Shown: positions 13,694 to 25,428 of the stretch, in pieces
Numbering within the stretch: position 1 is the first letter of the stretch
Layout: each line of letters opens with the position of its first letter
Assembly (NCBI RefSeq): GCF_023101765.2
Contig: NC_064217.1
Span: 5,270,001-5,334,000, forward strand
Length of the DNA: 64,000 bases
Source: Spodoptera frugiperda
Lineage: Eukaryota > Arthropoda > Insecta > Lepidoptera > Noctuidae
Reading direction: 5' to 3'
Notes under the pieces: model-generated
Databases searched by the model: none
What the model saw: the letters and a program-made list of their open reading frames with translations, nothing else
What the model was told of the DNA's origin: nothing
Translations under genes and position numbers: made by a program

Positions 13694-16600
13694 ACCTTCA
13701 CAGCATGGTGCAACAGCCACCTTAGGAAGGCCGGTACCGGTATTGAGAACATCGAGGAAGATTTCCGCAATGGACTGAAGCTCATGTTACTGCTGGAGGT
13801 CATCTCCGGCGAGACCCTGCCCAAGCCTGACCGCGGCAAAATGCGTTTCCACAAGATCGCCAACGTCAACAAGGCTTTGGACTTCATTGCCTCTAAAGGT
13901 AAATACAAGAACAACTTGTTATGGCCATATTGTAATGTAAGAGCTTTATCAAGATTTTATCTACACTTCCGTAACCTCAATGCAATATAACCTAAGGTAA
14001 TCTAACTAGCTTTCTGCAAGCATGCTTAAAACAAGAAAGGGCTATGTCAACCTCCCGTTTCGAAAGCCAAAATTAAATTATAGACCGCTCCATTCCGATC
14101 TGAATGAAAGACATTCAATGTCCAAACACATTAGTAATGATACCTATAGTTTAAATTAAACCAAATATTCCGATACGCTCAATTTACTTCAAACTTGCAT
14201 TTATAACCATATTTGTAAAACAGAACAAATTTGTTATGGACAATTCAATACAAATTATTGCTTCAGAACAGTACATACCTATTTCGTAAACGATTTGCTA
14301 AGAATATTCTCTGTTACTCCTTCACTTACACATTGCGATTTTCGAATACAATGTTCGTTTTATGGGTAGATATCTATTGCCAAACTATCAGGCAGTATTT
14401 GTAAAACGAAATACCAGTACTTTAAAATAAAAGTATTAAGCCGGCTGGATGTTTTAAAATAAGGAACGCCTAATAAAACGCTATTCAACAGGAATCCGCG
14501 CATAGATTTTAATACGCATAACTATCTAACAAGAGCATATCTAATGAGAACTTAACGAAAATTTTAGTGGACAATTTCGCGATTTTGCAACGACATAAAA
14601 CTACTAAAGTACCTAGCTAAAGTAATTTATGTCGACACGATGTCATGTTACGCTTGTACTGTTAAAATCGTCACTATACAACTGTACTATGCAACAGACT
14701 AACGATCGAGCAACAGATCGTATAGTAACAGTTTTCAAGTATTCACAATTCACAGATAACTATGGCTGGTACGTTAGTTATGTTGTTCCCTATTGCCTTA
14801 TTGGTACCAATAAATATGGATGTACTACAAGCAAACTTTTACCTAACACAAGGATAGCAGGATTTTATTGTTAACTAGCACTAAAGTAATTTTCTTAGTT
14901 TATTTTAACGTCTAATAATCGCTTAAATTCGAAGAGAAATAGAAAAGATGCTAGTCCTATGTCAAATGACTAAAATACAATGAAATCTAATAAATCTCGT
15001 ATCAAACAATCGTACATACGTTCCACAATACGACCATTCACTCGAGTTTCTATAAAGGCAAACACATTTATTATTATAACATCCAAATACGGTTTAATGG
15101 TATGACGCCAAAGAGGTAATACTCAGAACATATTACAAGCCATATTTAAGGAAAACTAACACTGTTTACAAACGTTACGTTCCTAATATAGATAATCTAA
15201 AACGAGTACTTAAGAATGGTGTAGCCGTAACCAAATAAAAATCACAATTTACATACTTTTATGAAGGCAGATATTTTTTGTATATCAGACTGCTACTGGG
15301 CTTTTTACGCTTAGCTGATTAATCACTCTAAAACTGTGTGCCTACCTTTAGAAAATTATTTCGGTTCGTACCCTAGTATTAGTAGCAGTAGTAGTGAAGA
15401 TGGTTAGGAGAAATCTCAATATTATAACAAAAATAACAACTTTAGATAAATACATTTTCAGGCGTGAAACTGGTGTCAATTGGTGCCGAAGAAATCGTCG
15501 ATGGCAACCTTAAGATGACCCTGGGTATGATCTGGACCATTATCTTGCGATTCGCCATCCAAGACATCTCCGTTGAAGAAATGACCGCCAAGGTAATAAA
15601 TAAATCCAATCGATTCTACATACTTATTATGTACCGGTACAGTAAACAGTACGAATGATTAGTCATCGACAGCAGTAATGTGAACAAAAATGTGATTCGC
15701 AATGCATTTTTCAATTCCACATACATAGCATTGCGAACAGTTTTTATCAATTAATAAAAGGATGCTTTTCTGTACAACAATTAGTCATTCATGATATGGT
15801 ATCTTCGGCTCTCAATTCTTTATTATTATGTATACCAACAGGAAGGTCTGCTGCTCTGGTGCCAACGCAAGACAGCTCCATACAAGAATGTCAACGTCCA
15901 GAACTTCCACTTGTCTTTCAAGGACGGTTTGGCCTTCTGTGCCCTGATCCACAGGCACAGGCCCGACCTCATCGACTACAGCAAGTTGTCCAAGGACAAT
16001 CCTCTAGAGAACTTAAACACGGCTTTCGATGTAGCCGAGAAGTATCTCGACATCCCCCGCATGTTGGACCCCGACGGTAAGACACGCTTTTGATGCTTCT
16101 AGCTCGAAAGAACTTAGAATAGAAAGTTCTTTTACTATTCTAATATCTCAACGATTTGTTACTGCAATGGCAAATTGCCGCATTTCAGATTTCTATTTGA
16201 TTAGTCATCAATAAATGAACAACACATATAAATTGTAACTGGATATTGCAGACTTAATAAACACACCAAAGCCGGACGAGCGCGCCATTATGACCTATGT
16301 GTCGTGTTACTACCACGCCTTCCAAGGCGCGCAACAGGTACAAAACAAAATGTAAAAATGGCCGCCACACGTTACCGCCATTTCCGCGTTTGATACCAGA
16401 ACCCTAACGCCAGGCCTTTGTGTGTAACTTATAGCATGATGAGTGCCTCGCTTTATATCAAGGAAATCCCAATATTCAATGTTGATTAACCAATATTTGA
16501 GACCTCGGAAGAGTTTCGATAGGCTGGTAATCCAAACCACAAGGGACATGGAGAAGTATGGTTACCAATTGCGCCTTTCTGCCCCGACCTTTTACTGCTG

Positions 16601-19600
16601 AGGTTCGCAGAAGGCGAAGAAAGGTCTTCCGAGGTCAAATATGTAATTATGTGCCAAAAATCCAGTTCCAGATTCCAGAATTACCTTTATTTTATAATGT
16701 GTAACAAAAACAAATATACCTAACTGTTCCTATATCATTACCGATTCCAAGAACGAAGATGCTACCTAAATACTTATAAATTGTGCAAACATTATAAAAA
16801 AATATATAAGCTTTATGTTGTTAACTCGTACAGTATTTTATTGATATCAAACAAAAGAATGCTTGTGTTCTAAATTAACCGCTCTCGTTTCTCATTCAGC
16901 TATTTGAAAATAAGTCGTCGTTAATTTTATTGGCTAGATGTTCGTTGAGCGGCACAATGTCAATTAGTACATTAATTAATTTCCTGTTTTAAGTCCTATA
17001 ATTAAACGTGATAAGACAATGCGGGTTGTTAAAATACGGCGTTTTTTATTGTATTTTAGCCTGTTGACAACTTAAAACTAGACTCCAGAAAAACAAACTC
17101 AATTCCTACGATGAGTATCAGACCATCAAACCGTTGTATTCTAAACTTAACGAACTTGTAAATGTTAACGATGTTGTTTTCGAAAGGATAAACACAAGCA
17201 TTCCAAGTAAGGAATAATTCATGATACATCGCATGAGAACTAACACTGTGTTGCTTGCGTGCCGCTTGTCAGATCTGCAGAACACAGCGATGCCGGACGA
17301 GCGTGCGGTCATGACATACGTCTCTTCATACTACCATTGCTTCTCTGGTGCACAAAAGGTTTGTATCTCCTGACCAACTAATAAGTAAACGCAAAACTTT
17401 CAATGTTATGGACAAAGTCGTAATACTGATTGTTGATTTTGTTCTGGGAATATAATTTAAACTGCTTTAGCTCGTAAAAGTATGGTACTTACTTATTTAG
17501 TCAAATTTAGATGAAACTAACGATATTACAGGAAAATATTTCTTAAAGATAAAAGGGATTTTGTGTAAAATCCACAGGCTGAGACGGCCGCGAACCGCAT
17601 CTGCAAAGTTCTCAAAGTCAACCAGGAGAACGAACGCCTCATGGAAGAGTATGAGCGTCTTGCCAGTGATGTAAGTATCTTATTTTACAACATGCAACAT
17701 TCGTCTCTTAGAAAAAATCTAACGTTTTATTTTATAGTCGAGCATTTAACAATACTTGGCTAGCAATATTTATGTTGCAGTAAAATATAATTAATGACTA
17801 CCAATTTTATAGCTGCTGGACTGGATTCGGCGTACCATGCCGTGGCTGAACAGCCGCCAAGCCGACAACTCTCTTGCCGGTTGCCAGAAAAAACTGGAAG
17901 ACTACCGTACTTACAGGTAAACAGCTCAATACTATAAACTTTAAAGGTTGCCCATAAAATAACCGCTGAAAACGTAATAATAAACATGTTGCACTGCTAG
18001 TTCTGTCTGACATAAAATATTTTATGTATTCAGGCGTAAGCACAAGCCGCCACGTGTAGAACAGAAGGCCAAGCTGGAGACGAACTTTAACACCCTGCAG
18101 ACCAAGCTCCGTTTGAGCAACCGCCCCGCGTACATGCCCACCGAAGGCAAGATGGTCTCTGTAAGTATACTCTGCATTGATATAAAAGAAATATTAGGAA
18201 CAAATAAATCGGCTTGTGAACTATTCTTTGGGGTGACGGCAAAAGCCACACACAGAAGAATTGAGCGGAGTATTAAAATAGAAACTACAAATGCAAAATG
18301 CAAATAATACAGTTCGAGCCTAAATGTCGTTTAAATCAGATGATTTTCGTATCTATACCAAAATAAGATTTGACAAAAGCTAAAATCGATCATATCTATT
18401 TCAAGGACATCGCTGGAGCTTGGAAGGGCCTGGAGATCGCCGAGAAGGCGTTCGAAGAATGGCTGTTGAGTGAGATGATGCGTCTTGAGCGTCTTGACTA
18501 CCTGGCCCAGAAGTTCAAGCACAAAGCCGACATCCACGAGGACTGGACCAGAGGTGGGTACAAAAAAAACATACAAAAAAGACATACAAATATTTTCTAT
18601 CTTTAAATCCTCACTTATTAATCAAATTGCCGTTTGAAACTATGTTAAATTGAATCTGTTCTAATTTTCAGGCAAGGAGGAGATGCTCCAGTCTCAGGAC
18701 TTCCGTCAATGCAAGCTGAACGACATCAAGGCTCTGAAGAAGAAGCACGAGGCTTTCGAGTCAGACCTCGCTGCACACCAAGACCGCGTCGAGCAGATCG
18801 CTGCTATTGCCCAGGAACTCAAGTAAGAAACTTTCTCCTAAATAATTTCCTTTCGTTTCCAGCAGCTTTTCAGAAAATAACCTTTTATTGCGAAACAGGC
18901 ACGAACATCCACATTTTAATATCTTAATAGTTTCGGTTACTTCGGTCTGTCAGTCAATCAATCAGTGACAGTTTTTTTTTTTTTCATGGTCCAGAGAAAA
19001 TTGTTGTCTTTTCCCGTTAATCCTGATCGATTTTTACTTAGCCTGTTGAATATGGTACTAAAACTTCGTTCTCATCACCAGCACCCTGGAGTACCACGAC
19101 GTGGCGAGTGTGAACGCTCGCTGCCAGCGTATCTGCTCGCAGTGGGACCGGCTGGGCGCGCTCACACAGCGCCGCCGCCACGCGCTGGACGACGCCGAGC
19201 GCGTGCTGGAGCAGATCGACCTGCTGCACCTCGAGTTCGCCAAGCGCGCTGCTCCATTCAACAACTGGTACTTTATTCTTAACACAAAATCAATCCAGCC
19301 ATTGCAGCAATTACTTTTTTGCATGTATACATTCTCATTTTCCATTTATTGTGTACCAGGTTGGACGGCACTCGGGAGGACCTTGTCGACATGTTCATCG
19401 TGCACACCATCGAAGAGATCTCCGGTCTCATGGACGCGCACGCTCGCTTCAAGGCCACCCTTGGAGAAGCCGACAAGGAATACCAGGTAAATATTTTAAA
19501 GAACTAGATTCTCCTAGATATTTACTTTCCATTTTAACATAACATCAAATATTTTCAAATATGTTTCTAATAATATTATTTTATTCGAATTCCAGGCGAT

Positions 19601-21147
19601 AGTCAACCTGGTACACCAGGTTGAGTCCATCGTGAAACAGCACCAGATCCCCGGAGGTTTGGAGAACCCCTACACCACTCTTACTGCTCACGTAAGTATT
19701 CATATTATTTCATCTTATAAGTCAATTATTTTTGTAGAAGACACAGTGACAATTTAAAAAAGCGAACCGAGAGGAGACTTTAAAAGAAATCTTTATTCTA
19801 CAGGAGCTGAACCGCAAGTGGTCCGACGTCAGGCAGCTGGTACCCCAGCGCGATGGTACGCTGGCCGCCGAGCTGCGCAAGCAACAGAACAACGAGACCC
19901 TCAGGCGCCAGTTCGCCGAGAAGGCCAACGCTGTTGGACCCTGGATCGAAAGGCAAATGGATGCCGTTACCGCTATCGGAATGGGTCTGCAGGTAACGTA
20001 ACTAAAACCTTAATTGAACTTCATTAAAGATTCTATGAATAGTCCCTTAATCGTATGTTTTATAATGCCAGGGCTCTCTGGAAGACCAACTGCGTCGTCT
20101 CAAGGAGTACGAGGCTGGCGTATACGCTTACAAACCACATATCGAGGAATTGGAACGCATCCACCAGGCCGTACAGGAGGGCATGATCTTCGAGAACAGG
20201 TAAGCAACAACATGATTACAAAACCTTACCTATTTCACAAGAAAGTCTACAAAAATAGAGTTTCTGTTCAGAAAAAAGTACGAAGAATACGTTTTGAGAA
20301 ATACGATTATTCCTACAGGTATTCGCAATACACAATGGAAACTCTGCGCGTAGGCTGGGAACAACTTCTGACTTCCATCAACCGCACTATCAACGAAGTC
20401 GAGAACCAGATCCTCACCCGCGACTCAAAGGGCATCACTCAGGAACAACTCACCGAATTCCGTGCTTCCTTCAACCACTTCGACAAAAACCGCACCGGTA
20501 AGTGAACAAACTATCTACTACAAAAGAATTTGTTTTACAATAATTATCTAAGTATTATATTGTTCTCATGTTTATTTTGTCGTTGATAGGCCGCCTAGCG
20601 CCCGAAGAATTCAAATCATGCCTGGTGTCTCTCGGATACAGCATTGGCAAGGACAGGCAAGGAGAACTCGACTTCCAGCGCATTCTCGCTGTTGTCGACC
20701 CCAACAGCACAGGTAATTAAAAATGCTAATGAAAAAACATCTGCCACTATGATTTTTTTAATAACGCTGATAAAACATTAAATTCTCTATTTTCAGGCTA
20801 CGTGTCGTTCGACGCATTCTTGGACTTCATGACCAGGGAATCCACAGACACAGACACCGCTGAACAAGTCATTGACAGCTTTAGGATCTTAGCTGGCGAC
20901 AAGGTAAACCCCGTCCCGATTTCGTACCTACAGTCACTTCATATTTAGGTTTGGATAGGTAATAATGATGTTGTATTTTCCTCGCTAGCCCTACATCACG
21001 GCGGACGAGCTCAGGCGTGAGTTGCCTCCCGACCAGGCAGAATACTGCGTGGCGCGCATGCCACCATACCGCGGCCCTGGAGCACCCGCCGGCGCTCTTG
21101 ACTACATGGCATTCTCCACCGCATTATACGGCGAGACCGACCTTTAA
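13694..21147 (+). CDS. Actn: Alpha-actinin (5' end missing), 18 exons in view, two mutually exclusive
   Basis: Alpha-actinin cross-links actin filaments as an antiparallel dimer at Z-discs and adhesion sites. Exons: 13694-13898, 15462-15592, 15842-16076, 16252-16337 (A) or 17273-17358 (B), 17578-17670, 17813-17916, 18034-18160, 18406-18553, 18672-18822, 19082-19267, 19360-19486, 19596-19691, 19804-19992, 20072-20199, 20319-20497, 20590-20712, 20797-20903, 20989-21147. All junctions are GT-AG and in phase. Using A or B gives 857 residues before TAA. Domains in order: CH1 (opens TFTAWCNSHL), CH2, four spectrin repeats (PWLNSRQ, EDWTRGKEEM, LDGTREDLVD), two EF-hands, and a C-terminal GETDL resembling the PDZ-binding end of other alpha-actinins. 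EF-hand 1 keeps DKNRTG with Glu at loop position 12; EF-hand 2 (DPNSTG) has Ala there, so it probably binds calcium poorly. About 38 N-terminal residues lie outside the window. Confidence 0.97.
16252..16337 (+). other. Actn: Alpha-actinin alternative exon A
   Basis: This 86-nt exon enters in phase 1 and leaves in phase 0. It encodes the end of CH2 and the neck, containing NTPKPDERAIMTYVSCYYHA and ending GAQQ. It has the same length, phases and protein pattern as exon B at 17273. Joining A to B through B's first acceptor breaks the frame and reaches a TGA within B, so the two must be used one at a time unless B's second acceptor is chosen. Alternative splicing at this place, giving muscle and non-muscle isoforms, is established for Drosophila alpha-actinin. 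Which exon is tissue-specific here cannot be read from sequence. Confidence 0.9.
17273..17358 (+). other. Actn: Alpha-actinin alternative exon B with tandem acceptors
   Basis: This 86-nt duplicate of exon A encodes NTAMPDERAVMTYVSSYYHC and ends FSGAQK. There are two acceptor AGs: one at 17271-17272, and one at 17279-17280 inside a TCTGCAG context. The upstream AG gives the phase-1 form needed when A is skipped. The downstream AG gives a 78-nt phase-0 form that would join exon A in frame, adding 26 residues. Confidence 0.88.
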
Positions 21148-22300
21148 GGTACATTACTATTATCATAAATACATCTTGACTGCACAGATTAGTTTTCCTT
21201 AAAAAACTTTTTAAAACACCTAGGCCTTCCGATCGTTTAGTCTCGATGGTATTTGGCAAACCTCCAGATTGTCATTGGGCGGTTGCCTAACGCCCACCAT
21301 GCTTACATGTTTTGTTGAATAGACATATTTATAGAAACTGAAATATTTTTTACTCAGACACAGGTCGCAGCAGTGGTATCATAGGACATTGTCATCCACG
21401 TCATCACTCAAGGAGGGTAGCTAAGATGGCGCGCGCTCACCGCGCTCACTACTAACACACGGCCCGAGGCTCCAGCGGCGACGTAACGGCGCACAAAGAT
21501 TATTTCCATTACATTGACCTACCTCTCAAAATCGCCCTAAACCAAGGTCAATGTAGAGCAAACAATTTTTGTGGAATAATTTAGTCTATAAAACAGTTCT
21601 ATATTAAATATTATTATGTGCAATGTTCAAACCAAAAATGCCATTAACTTTCATACCATAAATCTCCTTCCTAATGTTTAGTAACCTTTTGGCTCAAATC
21701 AGAGAAATCATTTTATATGTTTACAACACTCTATTTATATTTACATTAGCATTAGGTATTTTTAACTTTTATAAGAAATTCTCAGGGAAGTCACAAAAAA
21801 ATTATTTGTAAGATAAAATGGTGCTAATGTTAGGCTTGACTAATGTGTGACACCAAAATAAGACTCATTTACATTGTGAGAATGTTTTTGTTATATTTTT
21901 TTTATTTATAAGCAAACATTATTTATACAAGATCAATTTTTATTTACTGCCATTAGTAATTATAATACTTTGATGGTAGGCACAGTATTGTACTAAGTTT
22001 TCTAAATTTATAAATGTTGCAGGGAAGTGTCACACAAATTATTTATATCATAGATTGCCATAGCTTGCCTGCATCTATTTATTTATCATTTTTATATGAT
22101 TATCGTTTGTGAGAGTATTGGAATGAGTACTCAAAATAAATGATCTGCCATATTTTTGTCTTTTAATAATGACTGTGTTGTTAATCCAACCAATTATATT
22201 ACAATGAGACAACAGCGGTATGTAGAATAAGAATGACTTATGTGCCCAAAAGTATACTAACTCGAATGTACAGCTACTTTAATAAAGAGCTCTTAAACAA
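21148..22300 (+). other. Actn: Alpha-actinin 3' untranslated region
   Basis: An AT-rich stretch after the TAA at 21145-21147. AATAAA signals lie at 22135-22140 and 22281-22286; the second would give a 3' UTR of about 1.15 kb. It contains a stable hairpin at 21510-21555. I see no open frame or repeat of note. The last signal sits next to the opposite-strand Grx5 signal at 22309-22314, so the transcript ends probably abut or overlap by a few tens of bases. Confidence 0.6.
21510..21555. other. Hairpin in alpha-actinin 3' UTR
   Basis: Arms TACATTGACCT (21510-21520) and AGGTCAATGTA (21545-21555) are perfectly complementary over 11 bp and flank a 24-base loop. It would form in the mRNA. Confidence 0.6.
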
Positions 22301-22308
22301 ATATTATT

Positions 22309-22314
22309 TTTATT
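22309..22314 (-). terminator. Grx5: Poly(A) signal of Grx5
   Basis: AATAAA on the minus strand, about 275 bases after the Grx5 stop. It is convergent with the alpha-actinin signal at 22281-22286. Confidence 0.45.
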
Positions 22315-22587
22315 TTGTTCTGTTACCTAATATTAAGTCTGGCTGAAATAAAACATGTAAATCAAATGAGAACTTTGTATATTTCATACAAACAACTAAG
22401 ACAGCTTGCTAGTGATAGATACAGTTGAAGTATACTATGCTATATACTGTTATATTATATTACATAATATATTACAATAAAATTGATAATTTCCGTAACA
22501 CAACTACGTAGCCACATGAGTAATACAACAATAAATTATAATAACCTATGCATATCTATTAAAGTATTTAAACCTAATATTCAATTA

Positions 22588-23495
22588 TTATTTGACCTCC
22601 TCTTTTTTCGACTCCTCAGCAGTAAGGAGTGCACTTTTAATGCCAACCTTCTTGAGTTCCTCAATGAGCTCACCTGATTGGTGCATTTGCAGCATTATGT
22701 CACATCCTCCGACAAATTCACCATTGATAAAAACTTGTGGGATCGTTGGCCAGTTAGAGTAGTCTTTGATACCTGAAACAAGACAGAATCAGATCATTAA
22801 AATAATTACAAAACTAATTTTTATATTCTCGGCTTAGTCATGTAAATGTTTGACGAGTCGAACTTAACTAGTTTTAAGCCATGCTAGAATAATTAAGACA
22901 GAATCAATCATTTAAACAATTACAAAACTAATTTCAGTAATGGTCACAATAATTTACATACATTTCAGATTGACTAAGTGTTATGAAATAAATTTCTCTT
23001 TAGACGTCATTATTTAATCGGTTGATGAATGGAAATTTATAACTTTCAGTATGCACAACTGTAAATTCAGCTGAATCATGCTCATTCATCAACAAGAAGT
23101 GTTGACAAGAACTTCGAAATGTGTCAATATTTAGGATTTGAACCTAATTTGACCTGCGATATAATAGTCTTATCATAATTGTTATTTAAACTGTGATAAC
23201 AATATAATTTACATAGTAAGAAGTCATGTTAAAACTAACCTTGTCTTAGGTCTTCATCCGACAAAACATCGTGGCTATCGTAAGTAACTGCGTGCATCCT
23301 CATAATCTGAACTACCGCATTGCTGAACCCACATCTTGGAGCGTCTGGCACACCTTTCATAAATACTACCACTTTATTATTTTTAACTATATTGTCGATT
23401 TTTTCTTTTATCGGAACATCAGCAAATGAACGGCATGATAACTTTAGAGAGTTAGCATAAATTGGAAATATGCTCCTACGTAATAAGTTATTCAT
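22588..23495 (-). CDS. Grx5: Monothiol glutaredoxin-5, mitochondrial
   Basis: GLRX5-class proteins bridge a [2Fe-2S] cluster with glutathione and hand it from the mitochondrial ISC scaffold to target proteins. Two exons: 23240-23495 and 22588-22772 (intron 23239-22773, phase 1), giving 146 residues. The basic N-terminal ~25 residues (MNNLLRRSIF...) look like a mitochondrial presequence. The class-defining active site CGFS is at 55-58, preceded by the conserved Lys of FMKG (residue 47). The glutathione-binding motifs TIPQ (95-98) and GGCD (107-110) are present. Length and motifs are typical of the family. The start ATG is the only one that gives a targeting peptide. It diverges from PPP4R2 with 460 bp between start codons. 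Confidence 0.97.
22779..22937. repeat. Imperfect direct repeat in the Grx5 intron
   Basis: Two copies of about 40 bp lie at 22779-22818 and 22897-22937. They share AAGACAGAATCA and AATTACAAAACTAATTT with a few mismatches. The first copy lies immediately beside the splice acceptor of exon 2. No known family recognised. Confidence 0.6.
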
Positions 23496-23955
23496 TGTTG
23501 TAGATTAGTAACACGCACTATAGATATAGGTTTATTTGTTTCAGTAGAAAATATTTTAGAATTCTTTTGTTTTAAATAAAATTCACTTCTGAAAACCTTT
23601 TCGAGATTACGTCAATGTCAATTGTCAAGTTGACAATATCATAGAATGAAGATTAAAAAAAAAATGTCAATCGTCGGTTAATTTATGATTTTCATCTCTG
23701 TCCCAGACTGCCAATTACTATTACTTCTATCAAATTTCTATTTAATATAAAGATAATTTTGTGCAAAATAATGAACGCAAATAATTTTGGTACTTAACAC
23801 TTTCTTCTCAATGGTTTTAGTCTTTAGATTTGTAGCCTGTGGTTATTGTCTATGTGTCAATAAAAAAAAAGCTTTATATTTATGGTTATGACCAGTTTGT
23901 TGTGTGATATTATTAATTTATCTAGTTTTTCAATTATCAAATACTAATTAATAAA
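23496..23955. promoter_or_regulatory. Divergent Grx5/PPP4R2 promoter region
   Basis: 460 bp between two oppositely oriented start codons, so a shared promoter is likely. Near 23607-23640 it holds closely spaced TGTCAA/TTGACA words, including TTGTCAAGTTGACAA, which has 7-bp inverted arms around one base, and another TGTCAATCGTC at about 23664. No TATA box is evident. Transcription start sites cannot be placed. Confidence 0.55.
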
Positions 23956-25428
23956 ATGGAAAACGCTGAAGAGATATTTCACTTTCTTGAAGACTTCTCC
24001 AAACGCAAACCTAAAACAATTCCACAGGAGCTAAATGAATATTTGGCATACGTAGCTCGAACCGGTGATCCTGTCTACCAGTGGTCACTTGTAAAAAGTT
24101 TATTCAAAGAAAAGTTGCTCTCCGTTATCACTGATTTCTACGAGACAACTCCAGGTATTGACATTCCACCTTATCCAAACGTGGATCCATTTAATTATGA
24201 CATTATGAAGAATAGCCTATTGGAACGCCTAGATTCATTCACCTCGGCACCTTTTACAGTACAAAGAATCTGTGAATTACTCACATTTCCGCGAAAACAA
24301 TATAATCGGGTTGACAAGTTTATGAGAGCAATAGAAAAGAATATTTTAGTAGTGAGTACCAGAGAGCCTGGCATACAGCGTCATGCTGAACCAGAAAATG
24401 GAGAACCAGTCGAACCTATTGTAAACGGCTCAGACAACAATTCTGAGTACAATGTAGATGTCGAGATGGAAGATATGTCTTGGAAAGAAAATGCTGAACA
24501 GCCACAGATCTCAGAACCTCAACCCGGGTCATCTGATGCCCACATATCTGTAGATGACATAGAGGCTCGTTTGAAAGCCAAACAAGAAACTCCAATGGAT
24601 ACTCAAGATAAAATTACTACACAGTATGAGTCTGTAACACCTCCAGAACTAAATATTACTGCAGATGAAACACCAGAGGAGAGTAAACCAAGCACAGAAA
24701 CAGCGCCTCCTTCTACAGCATCTGCTGAGGAATCCAAAATGGAAACAACTACCACAGAAACTCCAAGCGAGGAAGCAAAGGTTGATGTTGAAATGAAGCC
24801 TGAGGTTGCAGCACCTGCATTAATCATTCCAGAAATTAAAGTTGATGATGCTGAGATGACAGAACAAAGGCTTACAGAGCAATCATCAGCAGAAAAAGTT
24901 GAGAGCACTGAGCCAAGTGAGAAGGAAGCTCCAGCTACAGAATCAAAGCCTGTAGTAGAACCACAACCAGTAAGCGTTGATGAAAATAGCTCAGATTCCA
25001 CAACAAAGGAGGACAGTGAACCTAAGCTAATATCTGAAGTTTCCACATCAAGTGAGGAAAGTTCGTCCTCAAGTGACAACACTGATGGAAATAGCAATTC
25101 ACCTAAAGCAGATGAGAGGCACATAGATGTCCAGGAAGAGTCCAACCAATCAGATACTCCTTCAGACACAGCATCAGAAGAGAGTAATGTAAAGGAAAAT
25201 GAACCAACCCCTGAAACGACACCAGAAAGACCTGCAGAAGAAGCATCTCCTAAGGTTGAAATGCAATCAGATAATTATTCAATATCAGATGTTAACTCTG
25301 AGCTACCTCAACCACCGGAAGAAAAACCTAAGTCTCCGGAAGTAACTGAGGAAAAGAAAGAACCAGAAAAAATCGAAGAAAATAAGTCTGAAAGTACTGA
25401 TACAACAGAACAAACTAAAGAATCTTAA
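23956..25428 (+). CDS. PPP4R2: Serine/threonine-protein phosphatase 4 regulatory subunit 2
   Basis: Regulatory subunit of the PP4 phosphatase, which acts in centrosome maturation and the DNA-damage response. One uninterrupted frame of 490 codons. Residues ~1-140 form the folded PPP4R2 domain, recognisable by IDIPPYPNVDPFNYDIMKNS (about 74-93) and PFTVQRICELLTFPRKQY (about 99-116). The rest is a disordered tail rich in Glu, Ser, Thr and Pro, with many repeats of ETTP/EES type and no further domain. Lack of introns over almost 1.5 kb is notable beside its intron-rich neighbours, but the intact frame and divergent promoter argue against a processed pseudogene. The upstream context TAAAATGG suits insect initiation. 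Confidence 0.96.
   Translation: MENAEEIFHFLEDFSKRKPKTIPQELNEYLAYVARTGDPVYQWSLVKSLFKEKLLSVITDFYETTPGIDIPPYPNVDPFNYDIMKNSLLERLDSFTSAPFTVQRICELLTFPRKQYNRVDKFMRAIEKNILVVSTREPGIQRHAEPENGEPVEPIVNGSDNNSEYNVDVEMEDMSWKENAEQPQISEPQPGSSDAHISVDDIEARLKAKQETPMDTQDKITTQYESVTPPELNITADETPEESKPSTETAPPSTASAEESKMETTTTETPSEEAKVDVEMKPEVAAPALIIPEIKVDDAEMTEQRLTEQSSAEKVESTEPSEKEAPATESKPVVEPQPVSVDENSSDSTTKEDSEPKLISEVSTSSEESSSSSDNTDGNSNSPKADERHIDVQEESNQSDTPSDTASEESNVKENEPTPETTPERPAEEASPKVEMQSDNYSISDVNSELPQPPEEKPKSPEVTEEKKEPEKIEENKSESTDTTEQTKES

Noticed and set aside
24603..25169. 188-codon open frame antisense to PPP4R2
   Set aside because: It is the reverse-strand shadow of the Glu/Ser/Thr-rich tail, whose codons rarely produce reverse stops.
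23956..25428. PPP4R2 as a processed pseudogene because it lacks introns
   Set aside because: The frame is intact for 490 codons, it has a divergent promoter with Grx5, and there is no terminal A-tract or target duplication.
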